From Ilumatobacter sp963746265 (GTDB lineage: Bacteria > Actinomycetota > Acidimicrobiia > Acidimicrobiales > Ilumatobacteraceae), in contig CAVVAM010000019.1 in assembly GCA_963746265.1 (NCBI GenBank), positions 140,401 through 204,400 on the forward strand: a stretch of DNA of 64,000 bases. The letters are read 5' to 3'. This document shows positions 20,064-32,083 of this stretch, one piece after another. Position 1 is the first letter of the stretch, and every line of letters begins with the position of its first letter. The position numbers and the translations under genes are program-made. The notes under the pieces are model-generated. The model did not search any database, was not told the DNA's origin, and saw only the letters and a list, made by a program, of their open reading frames with translations.

Positions 20064-20804
20064 TCATATCGAGAGACCACCGTCCACCGGGACGACGACG
20101 CCGGTGATGTAGCTCGCCTGCTCCGAGGCAAGGAAGCCGACGACCGGGCATGCCTCCTCCGGAGCCGAGAAGCGCCCCATCGGGATCTCGGCCCGAAGTT
20201 CGGCCAGACGGTCGGGCGGGATCGAGGCGACCATGTCGGTCTCCGCGTTCGGGGAGATGGCATTGACGGTGATGCCGAAGCCCGCCAGCTCCTTGGCCGT
20301 GGTGCGCGTGAACCCGATGATGCCGGCCTTCGCCGCCGCATAGTTGGCTTGGCCGATGTTGCCGTGCAGACCGGTGTAGGAGGTGACGTTCACGATTCGG
20401 CCGTACCCGGCCGCACGCATCGTCGGCACCACGGCACGGGTGAGATTGAAGGTCCCGGTGAGATGCACGCCGAGCACTGCCTGCCAGTCGTCGTCGGTCA
20501 GCTTCCAGACCATCCGGTCGCGCAGGATCCCGGCGTTGTTGACGACGACGTCGATCCGACCGGTGGTCTCGACCACGTGCCCGACCGCAGTGGCAACCGA
20601 GTCGGCGTCGGAGACGTCGGTGACCAGGGGGATCGCACCGTGCAGATCGTCGACCAGGACGTCGGCGAGCGAAGGTTCGTCGACGTCCGCAACGGCGACC
20701 GTTGCACCTGCACCGGCGAAGAATCGGCTCAGCGCCAGACCGATACCACGCGCACCGCCGGTCACGATGACCGTCCGCCCGCTGAAATCGAACGTGACGC
20801 TCAT
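20064..20804 (-). CDS. SDR family oxidoreductase (FabG-like)
   Basis: A 246-residue classical short-chain dehydrogenase. 'VTGGARGIGLALSRFF' is the cofactor loop, 'VVNNAGILRD' the NNAG motif, 'NVTSYTGLHGNIGQANYAAAK' the catalytic Ser, Tyr and Lys, and 'VPVDGGLSI' the C-terminus. The Asp after the second strand (AVADVDE) favours NAD(H). It is probably a beta-hydroxyacyl-CoA or alcohol dehydrogenase, given the acyl-CoA genes around it. Its ATG overlaps the stop of the PEP-utilising protein (ATGA). Confidence 0.93.
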   Translation of the reverse strand: MSVTFDFSGRTVIVTGGARGIGLALSRFFAGAGATVAVADVDEPSLADVLVDDLHGAIPLVTDVSDADSVATAVGHVVETTGRIDVVVNNAGILRDRMVWKLTDDDWQAVLGVHLTGTFNLTRAVVPTMRAAGYGRIVNVTSYTGLHGNIGQANYAAAKAGIIGFTRTTAKELAGFGITVNAISPNAETDMVASIPPDRLAELRAEIPMGRFSAPEEACPVVGFLASEQASYITGVVVPVDGGLSI

Positions 20805-22438
20805 GCCCGCTCGATCACGCGAACGACGCCGGCGGAGCCGTCGACCTCGACGAGGTCGCCGGTCGCGATGACGGTGGTGGCACCGACGGCGCCCACGACG
20901 GCAGGGATGCCCAGATCACGCGAGACGATCATGGTGTGGCTGAGCTCGCCACCCATCTCCGCAACCACTGCGACGGCACCGACGAAGAGCGGCATCCATC
21001 CCGGGTCGGTGATCGGAGCCACCAGAACCTCTCCGGGGTGGGTGGGCTCGTCCACATAGGCGTCCATGATGACCCGGGCGCGTCCCGTGGCCCGACCGGG
21101 ACTGCCGGCGGCGCCCGTGATCTCGGTCGCGCCCTGCTCGGCCTCCCCGCCGCCGACGAGCGGCCAGTCCGCGACCGGTGGCACCTCACCGGCGATCACG
21201 ATCAACGGTTCTCGGTGCCGCTCCAGTTCGGCCTGAGCCTCCTTCCGGTTCCGGATCCTCGACCTGTCGACCCCGTCGCCGGTTACCGCCGCACGCAGCT
21301 CGTCGAGTGTCAGGAAGTAGACGTCGCCGGCCTCATCGAGCTGGCCGTCCGCCGCGAGACGGGTGCCGATCTCCCATGCATCGAGGCGCTGTTCGTTGAT
21401 GGTGAGCACGCAGGTGGCCTTCGTGCGCTCGCGTATGCCCATCCACACCTTGCAGCGCTCGAGCCAGAGGTCGAGATCGGCGAACCGCTCCCGGGCGCCA
21501 TCGGCATCGAACTTGGCGAGCGCCGCGTGGCGTATGGCGTCGGGGTCCCGCTGGACACCGCCGGCACGAACTGCGTCGACCGCTCGCCGGAGGACGTCGG
21601 GACGCATCTCCCACGAGGGTGCTGCGATCTCCCACTCATTGACCCCTCGGAAGCCGTAGTCCTCCAACGCTCGCTGGAAGGCGGCCTCCAACTCCGGCCC
21701 GTCCAGGGCCGCCAGGGCCGCAACCGCCTTGCCCGCGTCGGCCGACTCGATGCCGCCCATCCCCATGACGGCCTGCCGACCGAGCTCGTAGCCCTCGTCG
21801 CCGTACAACTCCACCAGCCCGGCCTGGAGCGACCCGAGCGCGACCGGGCTCATCGACGAGCCGATGAAGAGCGTCACGAAGTCGCTCTCGTTGTACGGAA
21901 TGAGCGACTCGATGCGAGCCAGCAGCTCGGCCGACGAGCGCTCCTGCCGATGGGCGCGACCGTCGGCTCGGCGAGCCTGGGCCTCGAGGTGCTCACCGGC
22001 GACGCGGTCGACGGGTGGGTGCTCGAGGAAGTCGGCGGTGGTCGCTGCGATCCTCGCGCCGCGCTCCGCGTACCCGTCCTCGTCCGGAGCTTCGTACGGG
22101 TCGAGCTGGATCCCGCCGGCGGCGAACAGGGTTCGGTCGATGTCTTCGGGGCTGGTCCCCGGCGTCAGATCGGCGAGCCGTCGGAACGCTGCGATGTTGA
22201 TGTAGAACCGCCCACCGACGATGGGCGCGAAGGTCGTCGGGCAGCCCGGCCAGTCCATGACGTCCCACGTCTCGGTGAACGATCGGCGCCACCCCCGTTC
22301 GAGCGGTGGGAAGAACAGCGTGGCCGACAGCGGCGACACGATGTCGGGCATGATCTCGCCGGCATTGCCCCGGGTGAGCACCGGATAGTCGGGATCCAGA
22401 CTGGTGTCGAATTCGTACGCGGTCACGGTGTCCCCCAT
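20801..22438 (-). CDS. PEP-utilising enzyme with phosphohistidine swivelling domain
   Basis: A 545-residue protein. The C-terminal domain has 'GGELSHTMIVSRDLGIPAVVG', the mobile phosphohistidine swivel of PEP synthase, PPDK and rifampicin phosphotransferase, with His in the usual place. The N-terminal 400 residues resemble the helical/central part of PEP-synthase-like proteins rather than an ATP-grasp domain; no Gly-rich ATP-grasp loop is visible. It may therefore be a partner subunit or a divergent phosphotransferase. The start at 22438 (MGDTVTAYEFD) is chosen over an upstream ATG at 22519 because the extension is low quality. It is first in an operon with the SDR and FAD genes. Confidence 0.82.
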   Translation of the reverse strand: MGDTVTAYEFDTSLDPDYPVLTRGNAGEIMPDIVSPLSATLFFPPLERGWRRSFTETWDVMDWPGCPTTFAPIVGGRFYINIAAFRRLADLTPGTSPEDIDRTLFAAGGIQLDPYEAPDEDGYAERGARIAATTADFLEHPPVDRVAGEHLEAQARRADGRAHRQERSSAELLARIESLIPYNESDFVTLFIGSSMSPVALGSLQAGLVELYGDEGYELGRQAVMGMGGIESADAGKAVAALAALDGPELEAAFQRALEDYGFRGVNEWEIAAPSWEMRPDVLRRAVDAVRAGGVQRDPDAIRHAALAKFDADGARERFADLDLWLERCKVWMGIRERTKATCVLTINEQRLDAWEIGTRLAADGQLDEAGDVYFLTLDELRAAVTGDGVDRSRIRNRKEAQAELERHREPLIVIAGEVPPVADWPLVGGGEAEQGATEITGAAGSPGRATGRARVIMDAYVDEPTHPGEVLVAPITDPGWMPLFVGAVAVVAEMGGELSHTMIVSRDLGIPAVVGAVGATTVIATGDLVEVDGSAGVVRVIERA

Positions 22439-22630
22439 CGGTCCGATGATTCGAGGTCGTCGTCGTGATGCCCCTGCATTGCCGCAGGGCTCGATTGCGA
22501 CGTGCAACCTCTGTGGCAAGACCGGATCTTAACGTCGGACCTTTCCCGGGCTCGAAGCTGGACAGCCGCTCCACGGTCGCCGACCGCCCCCAGCCGGCGT
22601 AGCGAGTCGGGATGAACCCGACGAACGATG

Positions 22631-23884
<1,254 letters not shown>

Positions 23885-24139
23885 CGGATCCTCTCCCGGT
23901 ACGGCCGACCGGCCGCGACCTTCGACGGTCACCGTAGACGCCTGATGTCTGCGTCGAGATGTCGAGAAGGGTTCGGCCGACGGCACCCGGGCCGACGGGG
24001 TCAGGCCCCGTTCGAGTTCGCGCTGGACTAGCAGACATTCGATGTTTTGTGGTGAGATGTGTCCGACTCGGAGCTCGCCGTTCGGCGGGCTCGACGAAAG
24101 TGTCGGTGTGGTCACCGGCAATTCCATTGAGGGGGATGC

Positions 24140-25525
24140 ATGCACAGGAACGGCACGGAACCATCGCGACTGGGCCGAAGGCGCTTCGGGAGGCTCGCAG
24201 TGGCCCTCCTGACGACCTTCGCAGTGGTCGCATCGGCCTGCGGCGGCGACGACGACAGTGGGGACGGCAGCACCGCCGAACAGACCGCAGAGGCCACGGC
24301 CGACGCCGAGGCGACCGCCGACGCCGAGGCGACCGCCGACGCCGAGGCGACCGCCGAGGCCACGGCCGAGGACGTGGCGACTTCGGACGACGGAGCGGAG
24401 GCGCCTTCCGGTGAGCCGCTCAAGGTCATGACCGTCACGACGCTGAACGCGGCAGGGCCGACGTACCAGAACATCGCGAACACGGCGAAGGCCTACGAGT
24501 CCTACATCAACGCTCGTGGCGGTGTCGCCGGCCGCCCGCTCGAGGTGACGGTCTGCGACGAGCAGTTCGACCCCGCCGTGGCGACCACCTGTGCCCGCGA
24601 AGCCGTCGACGGCGGCATGGTGTCCGTCGTCGGCTCGTTCACCTTCTTCGCCGAGAGCATCGTGCCGGTCATCGCCGAGTCCGACATCACCTGGTTCGGA
24701 GCATGCTGCCCGATCACGCCGTCGGAACTGACGAGTGACCATTCGTTCAACATCGGCAATCAGCCGATGTACGCGGTCGGCGCAGTCAAGCGCGCTGTCG
24801 ACGACGGATGTACGGCCATCAACGCCGTCATCATCGAGGGTGCAGAGATCTTCGTGCCACCGATGGAGAACGCGATCCAGGCGCTCGGGATGGAGTTCGG
24901 GGACATCGTGAGTCTTCCGGCGACCGCACAGGACTACTCGGCCGAGGTAGCACAGGCGACGAGTGGTGACGCCGACTGCGTGGTGGCGGTCATCTCCGAG
25001 ACGCCGTACATCACCTGGAACACCGCTTGGACCCAGTCGGGCACCGAGGCCCGCCAGTACGGCCCGCAGGGGAACCTGAACGCCGTGTCGGCCGCAGGCA
25101 ACGAGGAGGCAACCGACGGCGACGTCATCTCGGGCATGTACCCGGACATCTCGACCGCCCCGTGGGACGAGTACCGAGTCGCCCTCGACGAGGCCGGGCT
25201 CGACCAGAGCGAGCTCGATTACAACAGCCTCGGTGGCCTCGGCACGTGGGCGGCATACGTCGGATTCACGCAGATCGCCGGGACGATCGAGGGTGAGATC
25301 ACCGCATCGTCGTTCTTCGAGGCGGCCTCGAACACGTCGAACCTCGACCTCAACGGCATGGTGCCGGTGCTCGACTTCACCCAGGAGTGGACCGACGGCC
25401 TCGAGGGCTACGAGCGTCTCTTCAACCGCAGCGTGGTGTTCAGCACGCTCGAGAACGGCCAAGTGGTGCCACTCACCACCGAGTTCGAGGACGTGGGGGC
25501 CCTGGCGACCGGCGACGCCGGCTGA
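24140..25525 (+). CDS. Liv-type ABC transporter substrate-binding lipoprotein
   Basis: A 461-residue periplasmic-binding-fold lipoprotein (type 1 fold, Leu/Ile/Val-binding family). A Tat-like or Sec signal (RRRFGRLAVALLTTFAVVASAC) ends in a lipobox SAC. It is followed by an Asp/Ser-rich and then a repeated 'ATADAE' low-complexity linker (about residues 48-80) before the mature domain starts at 'LKVMTVTTLNAAGP'. The 'NARGGVAGRPLEV' segment is typical. The transporter permease/ATPase genes follow after the oppositely oriented surE, so this is probably their binding protein. The ligand is unknown; with acyl-CoA genes around, it need not be an amino acid. Confidence 0.93.
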   Translation: MHRNGTEPSRLGRRRFGRLAVALLTTFAVVASACGGDDDSGDGSTAEQTAEATADAEATADAEATADAEATAEATAEDVATSDDGAEAPSGEPLKVMTVTTLNAAGPTYQNIANTAKAYESYINARGGVAGRPLEVTVCDEQFDPAVATTCAREAVDGGMVSVVGSFTFFAESIVPVIAESDITWFGACCPITPSELTSDHSFNIGNQPMYAVGAVKRAVDDGCTAINAVIIEGAEIFVPPMENAIQALGMEFGDIVSLPATAQDYSAEVAQATSGDADCVVAVISETPYITWNTAWTQSGTEARQYGPQGNLNAVSAAGNEEATDGDVISGMYPDISTAPWDEYRVALDEAGLDQSELDYNSLGGLGTWAAYVGFTQIAGTIEGEITASSFFEAASNTSNLDLNGMVPVLDFTQEWTDGLEGYERLFNRSVVFSTLENGQVVPLTTEFEDVGALATGDAG

Positions 25526-25551
25526 TCGTTCCCTCGTTCGAGTTCACCGTG

Positions 25552-25586
25552 CTCGATCCGCCGGCCGGACCGGCCGGCGGATCGAG
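25552..25586. terminator. Bidirectional hairpin terminator between SBP gene and surE
   Basis: A perfect 15-bp inverted repeat (CTCGATCCGCCGGCC and its complement) with a 5-nt loop lies between two convergent genes, 26 nt after the first stop and 40 nt after the second. There is no T run on either side. Confidence 0.75.
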
Positions 25587-25626
25587 GCGTTGGACGCCGA
25601 CGCGCTCCCCGTTCGCGGTTCACCCG

Positions 25627-26379
25627 TCAGATCGACGCGTGGGTCGGAGTGAGCGGGGTGATCGAGACATACCCCCGCTCGACGGCGTCGGTGTCACTCC
25701 CGGCAGGGCTCTCGAACGGTGCGGAGCGAACGAAGTCGGCTGCGTAGGTCCGGTGGTCCTTGGGCGTCATCGTCGGAGCATCCAGACTGTACGGGAGTCG
25801 AGCCGACAGCGTGGTGTACTGGCGGCCGCGGAGTTCCTGCACGGGAAGATTCGGCACGTTCACGTTCAGTAGCTGGGGCGACACCCTCGACGCCGTCTCC
25901 TCGAAGAGGTCGTCGACGAGCGCGGCGGCCACGTCCGCTGCGGTCTCCCAGAGTTGTCGGTCGTCATCGTCGGCCAGCGACTGGCTCACCGCCATCGACG
26001 GCACGCCGAACACGCCGGCTGCGACACAGGCACCGATCGTGCCCGAGAAGTGCACCGAATGGCCGACGTTCCATCCGGGGTTGATCCCCGACACGACGAT
26101 GTCGGGAACCGGCCCGACGAGCCCCTTGCACGCGAGCACGGTGGCCAGTGCCGGCGGCCCGTCGAAGTGGTAGGCGGCCTCGACGGCACCCAGGTCCGAT
26201 CGACGCTCGGCCACCACGTCGGGCAAGCCCGAACCGATGTGGCCGATTGCCGCGCTGGCGCCCGAGAAGTTGGTTGACGGGCAGAACACCGTGACGGAGC
26301 CGATCTCGGCCAGACGCACGGCCAGGACGCGCAGTCCCTCGGATTCGATGCCATCGTCGTTCGTCACCAGGATGTGCAT
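25627..26379 (-). CDS. surE: 5'/3'-nucleotidase SurE
   Basis: A 250-residue stationary-phase survival nucleotidase that dephosphorylates nucleoside monophosphates. 'MHILVTNDDGIESEGL' contains the metal-binding Asp-Asp pair, 'PSTNFSGASAAIG' the conserved Ser region, and 'DIVVSGINPGWNVG' the Asn ligand (SGxNxGxN). 'VHFSGTIGACVAAGVFGVPSMAVS' is also standard. GAGAGGA lies upstream of the ATG. It interrupts the Liv transporter genes in the opposite direction, so it is not part of that operon. Confidence 0.95.
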   Translation of the reverse strand: MHILVTNDDGIESEGLRVLAVRLAEIGSVTVFCPSTNFSGASAAIGHIGSGLPDVVAERRSDLGAVEAAYHFDGPPALATVLACKGLVGPVPDIVVSGINPGWNVGHSVHFSGTIGACVAAGVFGVPSMAVSQSLADDDDRQLWETAADVAAALVDDLFEETASRVSPQLLNVNVPNLPVQELRGRQYTTLSARLPYSLDAPTMTPKDHRTYAADFVRSAPFESPAGSDTDAVERGYVSITPLTPTHASI

Positions 26380-26416
26380 GTTCGGGTCCTCTCACGCCGG
26401 CGCGCCTGCTGAGGTG

Positions 26417-26439
26417 TCGACGGTGGTGCCCACCGTCGA
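26417..26439. promoter_or_regulatory. Perfect 23-bp palindrome upstream of the Liv operon
   Basis: The half-site TCGACGGTGG is followed by 3 nt and then its exact complement. It lies between the divergent surE and Liv permease genes and ends 1 nt before a possible -35. Its symmetry and position suggest an operator for a dimeric regulator. Confidence 0.5.
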
Positions 26440-26440
26440 T

Positions 26441-26468
26441 TAGACAGCTGTACACGTCAGAGTAATAC
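26441..26468 (+). promoter_or_regulatory. Candidate promoter of the Liv permease operon
   Basis: TAGACA (26441-26446) and TAATAC (26463-26468) are 16 bp apart, 63 bp before the ATG. The 23-bp palindrome abuts the -35 side. Confidence 0.4.
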
Positions 26469-26531
26469 TGACCATGAACTGGTCCGATGTTTCGTCACGC
26501 AGAGTGACAACGGGCCAACGGGGGAACGTAC

Positions 26532-29287
26532 ATGAACGAGGTCATCAGGTTCGCGCTGTTGGGTCTCGGTGTCGGCGCGCTCTACGCCTTCGCGTCCCAG
26601 GGCCTGATCGTGATCTATCGCGGCACCGGGGTCCTCAACTTCTCGCTCGGTGCCACCGCCATCGCTGGCGTCTTCCTGCAGTGGGAGCTCCAGTATGAGC
26701 GGGGCTGGCCGTTCTTCGCCTCCGCGGTCATGGGTGTTGCGTTGTCGGCGCTGCTCGGGGTGCTCACCCACTGGGTGATCATGAGGCCACTGCAACGGAA
26801 GCGGGCGAGCACGTTGGTGCAGGTCCTCGCGACGCTCGGTGTGCTGATCACGATCCAGGCAGGGGTCGTGATCCGTTACGGCTCGAATCCTCGGCAGGTC
26901 GACAGCTGGCTGCCGACCGACCGGGTGACGCTCTGGGGGGACGTCAGCATCACGGCCGATCGCCTCATCCTGCTCGGTATCGGCAGCGCATCGGCGCTGG
27001 GGTTGTGGCTGCTCTACCGGTCGACCCAGTTCGGCCTCGCCACCGAGGCGGTGTCCGAGAGTGAGCGCTCGGCCGCTGCCGTCGGCGTGTCTCCCAATCG
27101 CATCGCCGTGCTCAACTGGGGTCTGGGTTCCGGCATCGCCGCCGTGGCCGGGATGCTGGTCGTCCCGATCATCACCCTGCAGGTCACCGCGATGACGGGG
27201 TTGGTCCTGGCGGCGCTGGCCGCCGCGCTGGTCGGAGATTTCCGGTCCTTCCCGATCGCCACCGCGGCCGGATTCGCGCTCGGAACCGGACAGGCGCTGG
27301 TGGGGCGCTACTCCGATCAGCAGGGACTCGGCGCGTCGCTCCCGTTCATGGTCATCATCGTGATGATGGTGTTCCGCGGCCGGTCGCTGCCGCTGCGCGA
27401 TCACTTCCTGCAGAGGTTGCCGATGGTCGGCAACGGTCGGATGTCGTGGGACTGGACCATCTTCGGTGCCGGAGCTGTCGTGTTCATCATGCTGACCAAG
27501 CAGGCGAAGTGGATCGACGCGATCACCGTGTCGCTCGGTGTGGCCGTCGTCCTCCTGTCGATCGTCGTGGTGACCGGGTACGCCGGCCAGCTCTCCCTCG
27601 CTCAGTACTCGATGGCAGGTTTCGGTGCCTACGTCGCAGGACGATTGGTCGCCGTGTACGACATCCCGTTCCTGCTCGGGCTCGTGGCCGGGGTCGCCGC
27701 CGCGGTCCCACTCGGTTTGGTGTTCGCCCTACCGGCGGTGCGGACCCGGGGCATCAACCTCGCGATCGTCACGCTCGGCCTCGGGACGACGATCGAGCTG
27801 ATGCTGTTCCGGAACCGGGACTACACCGGGGGTGTCCAGGGCACCCAGGTCGGCAATCCGGACCTGTTCGGCTACGACATCGGATCCATCAACCACCCCG
27901 AACGCTACGGCATCTTCGTGCTGGTGATGGCGCTGCTGGCGGTCTGGGTCGTCTCCAACGTGCGCCGGGGCCGGAGCGGTCGACGGCTCATCGCCGTTCG
28001 AACCAATGAACGGGCGGCGGCGGCCCTCGGCATCAACGTGGTGATCGCCAAACTGTTCGCGTTCTCGTTCGCATCGGCCATCGCCGCCCTGGGCGGCATC
28101 CTGCTGGCGTTCCGGCTCAGTTCCATCAGTTACCAGTCGTTCACCAACTTCACGTCGATCACGTACGTCGGTCTCGCGCTCGTCGGCGGGGTCGGCCATC
28201 TGCTCGGGGCGTTCGTCGGTTCCACGATGGCCCCGGCGGGCTTCGCCCAAGAGGTCTTCGAATCGACGTGGGAGGGTGTGGGCGAGTACATCCAGCTGAT
28301 CAGCGGCATCGCGATCCTGCTCACGGTGTTGGCGAACCCCGACGGTGTCGCCGCCGAATGGGTCAAGACGTTCCGTGAGATGAAGAAGGCGAGGAAGTGG
28401 GGTCAGCCCTACATCATCGAACTCGCCGATGTCGCGGATCCGGCCGCCGACACGGAACAGCACGCCCAGGTGCCCGCACACACGCTCACCGTCGAAGGTC
28501 TGACCGTGCGCTACGAGGCGGTGGTCGCCGTCGACGACGTGAGCTTTCGGCTCGAGCCCGGCACCGTCACCGGCCTGATCGGGCCGAACGGCGCAGGGAA
28601 GACATCGCTGATCGATGCCGTCAGCGGCTTCACACCCGCCGAAGGTCGGGTGGGGATCGACGATGTCGACCTGTCCAACAAACCGCCGGTCGGACGCGTT
28701 CGGGCCGGCGTGGCTCGTTCCTTCCAGTCGCTCGAACTGTTCGAGGACTCCACCGTGTTCGAGAACCTCAGCGTGGCGGCTGACCCGCAGGACCTTCGTT
28801 CCTATCTGATCGACCTGGTCCGGCCGATCAATCCTCCGTTCCCACCCGAGGTCGTGCGGGCCATCAAGGAGTTCCAGCTCGACGAAGATCTTCATCGCGA
28901 CGTCAAGGATCTGTCCTACGGGAAACGACGGCTTCTCGCGATCGCCAGGGCGGTCGCCATGCACCCCAGCGTGCTGCTCCTCGACGAGCCTGCGGCCGGC
29001 CTGAGTTCGACCGAGAGCACGGAGCTGGCCCGCTTGGTCCGGCGCCTGGCCGACGAGTGGGGAATGGCGATCCTGGTGGTCGAACACGACATGAACTTCG
29101 TGATGGGCGTCTGCGACCAGATCGTCGTCCTCGACTTCGGGAAGATGATCGCGGCCGGCGGCCCCGAGGACGTCCGCTCCGACCCCGCCGTGATCGCCGC
29201 CTACCTCGGCGACGACACCGGCGACGAGGACGACCCGGTCCCAGCGGTGAGCTCGGCGGTCGGCGTTCCGGTCGTGGGGGGTGGATC

Positions 29288-29291
<4 letters not shown>
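26532..29291 (+). CDS. Triple-fusion Liv-type ABC transporter: LivH permease, LivM permease, LivG ATPase
   Basis: A 919-residue protein. Residues about 1-295 are a LivH-type permease (IRFALLGLGVGALYAFASQGL, then 'GVLNFSLGATA'). About 300-610 are a LivM-type permease ('GYAGQLSLAQYSMAGFGAYV', 'ALPAVRTRGINLAIVTLGLG'). After a linker, 650-900 are a LivG-type ATPase with Walker A GPNGAGKTS, the signature LSYGKRR and Walker B VLLLDEPAAGLSS. LivM-LivG fusions are known in actinobacteria; having LivH in the same chain is unusual. There is no internal stop or ribosome-binding break. The stop overlaps the GTG of livF. The substrate is presumably delivered by the lipoprotein encoded at 24.1-25.5 kb. Confidence 0.93.
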
Positions 29292-30187
<896 letters not shown>

Positions 30188-30193
30188 CTGACG

Positions 30194-32023
30194 ATGGGCT
30201 ACCGCACTGCGGAACTCCCCCCGGTCGAGCTGGACGAGTTCGACGAGATTCCGTTCTTCGAGCGGATGAAGATCCTGCAGCTCCACTGGGTCGAGCAGGG
30301 CTTCGGGACCCCGAAGCAGACCGGCAACTTCTACGCCTGGAAGATCTTCCTCTATGCGCTGTTCGGGCTGATCGTCGCGGGCGCCTTCACTGCCGGCCTG
30401 GAGTTCAACGACATCGGCGGCTGGTGGAACGAGCCGATCCTGTACCAGAAGCTCATGATCTGGACGATCCTGCTCGAGATCATGGGGCTCGCGGCGACCT
30501 GCGGCCCGCTCGCGTTCCACTTCGATCCGCCGATCGGCGGAATCCTCTACTGGTGGCAGAACGACACCCTCCGGGTCCCTCCCTACCCGGACCACGTTCC
30601 GTTCACGAAGGGAAACCGGCGGACGCCATGGGACACCGGCCTGTACAAGCTCATCATCTTCTGGTTGGTCATGATGTTGTTCCTGTCGGGGGATCAGGTC
30701 GACGGGCTGCCCGAGGGCTCGGCCGGGATCCTGCCCCAGTGGGCGGTGCTGACGTATTGCGGGCTGATCATTCTGATGGGGCTTCGCGACAAGGTGGTGT
30801 TCCTGTCCGCTCGATCAGAGCAGTACGTGCCGACGCTGTTGTGCTTCGGGCTCTTCGGCAACTTCGTCGACATGATCGTCGCCGCAAAGATCTTCATCGT
30901 GGTGGTCTGGATGGGGGCTGGCTTCTCGAAGCTGCAACACGGGTTCTCGTCCACGGTTGCGATCATGGTGCAGAACACGCCGTGGGTCGTCTGGGACAAG
31001 TTCCGGAAGGCGACGGTCAAGGACTACCCGAACGACATTCGACCGTCGAAACTCACCCACCTGATGGCGCACGTCGGCGGAACCACGTGCGAACTGGTGA
31101 TGCCGCTGGTGCTGCTGTTCTCGCCGTGGCCGTGGTTGACCTGGATCGCCATCGTGTCGATCTGGATGCTGCACACGTTCATCATCTCCACGTTCCCCCT
31201 GGCGGTTCCGCTGGAGTGGAACGTGTTCTTCATGTTCTGCGCCGCGTTCCTGTTCGCCGGGTTCCCCGCCGGCGACGGGTACGGGGTCGGGGACATGGAC
31301 CCGGTCCTGTTGGCGATCGTCGTGAGCGCGGCGTTGTTCCCGATCGTCCTGGGAGCACTCCGACCGCAGTACGTCTCGTTCCTCGTCGGAATGAAGCAGT
31401 ACGCCGGCAACTGGGCGTCGGCCACGTTCTCGTTCCGTGACAAGTCGATGGAGGACCGGATCAACGACCGGATCGTGAAGTCCGCCGACAATCAGATCGA
31501 CCAGATCGAGCCACTGTTCGGTAAGGAGATCTCGGAGATCTTCATCCAAAAGGCGGTGGCGTTCAGGATGATGCACCCGATGGGGCGCATGCACATCTCG
31601 GCGCTGATGCGCCACGTCGACGACCTGGACGCCCGAGTCCAGCGCGAGGGGGAGTTCGTGAGCAACGTGCTCACCGGCTGGAACTTCGGCGACGGCCACT
31701 GCATCGACGAGCGCCTGATCGAAGCACTGCAGGAGCGGTGCCAGTACGAACCGGGCGACGTGGTGATCGCGTGGACCGAGTCCCAGCCGGCGTTCAGCAA
31801 GAAGGTGCAGTACCGGGTGATCGATGCCGCGCTCGGCACGGTCGAGAAGGGCTGGTACCACAACGACGATGCCTACAACGAGCAACCCTGGCTTCCGAAC
31901 GGACCGATTCCCCACGTGGTCACGTGGCGGCTCGAGGGCTACGAGCCGCCGGGGGTGCCCCTGCCGGAGCCGCCCCCCGACAGCGCTCTCGCCCGAGCGA
32001 TGGCCGCGTCGCCCGGGATGTGA
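30194..32023 (+). CDS. DUF3556 multi-pass membrane protein
   Basis: A 609-residue integral membrane protein. The N-terminal pattern 'LPPVELDEFDEIPFFERMKILQLHWVEQGFGTPK', then 'WWNEPILYQKLMIWTILLEIMGL' and 'GGILYWWQNDTLRVPPYP', follows my recollection of DUF3556 proteins of mycobacteria and relatives. About nine or ten hydrophobic helices lie between residues 50 and 420; the C-terminal 190 residues are soluble. No enzymatic motif is recognised. Position directly behind the Liv genes suggests a role in handling the same imported compound. Confidence 0.8.
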   Translation: MGYRTAELPPVELDEFDEIPFFERMKILQLHWVEQGFGTPKQTGNFYAWKIFLYALFGLIVAGAFTAGLEFNDIGGWWNEPILYQKLMIWTILLEIMGLAATCGPLAFHFDPPIGGILYWWQNDTLRVPPYPDHVPFTKGNRRTPWDTGLYKLIIFWLVMMLFLSGDQVDGLPEGSAGILPQWAVLTYCGLIILMGLRDKVVFLSARSEQYVPTLLCFGLFGNFVDMIVAAKIFIVVVWMGAGFSKLQHGFSSTVAIMVQNTPWVVWDKFRKATVKDYPNDIRPSKLTHLMAHVGGTTCELVMPLVLLFSPWPWLTWIAIVSIWMLHTFIISTFPLAVPLEWNVFFMFCAAFLFAGFPAGDGYGVGDMDPVLLAIVVSAALFPIVLGALRPQYVSFLVGMKQYAGNWASATFSFRDKSMEDRINDRIVKSADNQIDQIEPLFGKEISEIFIQKAVAFRMMHPMGRMHISALMRHVDDLDARVQREGEFVSNVLTGWNFGDGHCIDERLIEALQERCQYEPGDVVIAWTESQPAFSKKVQYRVIDAALGTVEKGWYHNDDAYNEQPWLPNGPIPHVVTWRLEGYEPPGVPLPEPPPDSALARAMAASPGM

Positions 32024-32083
32024 CTCGACCCGGGAACCGACCGGATCGCCGCGTGTCGTCGGGGACCTCGATCCGCGTGGACG

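Noticed and set aside
19323..21059. 578-residue plus-strand frame opposite the FAD and SDR genes
   Set aside because: Low-complexity antisense frame without motifs; the minus strand has Rossmann and SDR signatures.
20936..22468. 510-residue plus-strand frame opposite the PEP-utilising gene
   Set aside because: Antisense shadow; the minus strand has the swivelling-domain motif and an ATGA overlap.
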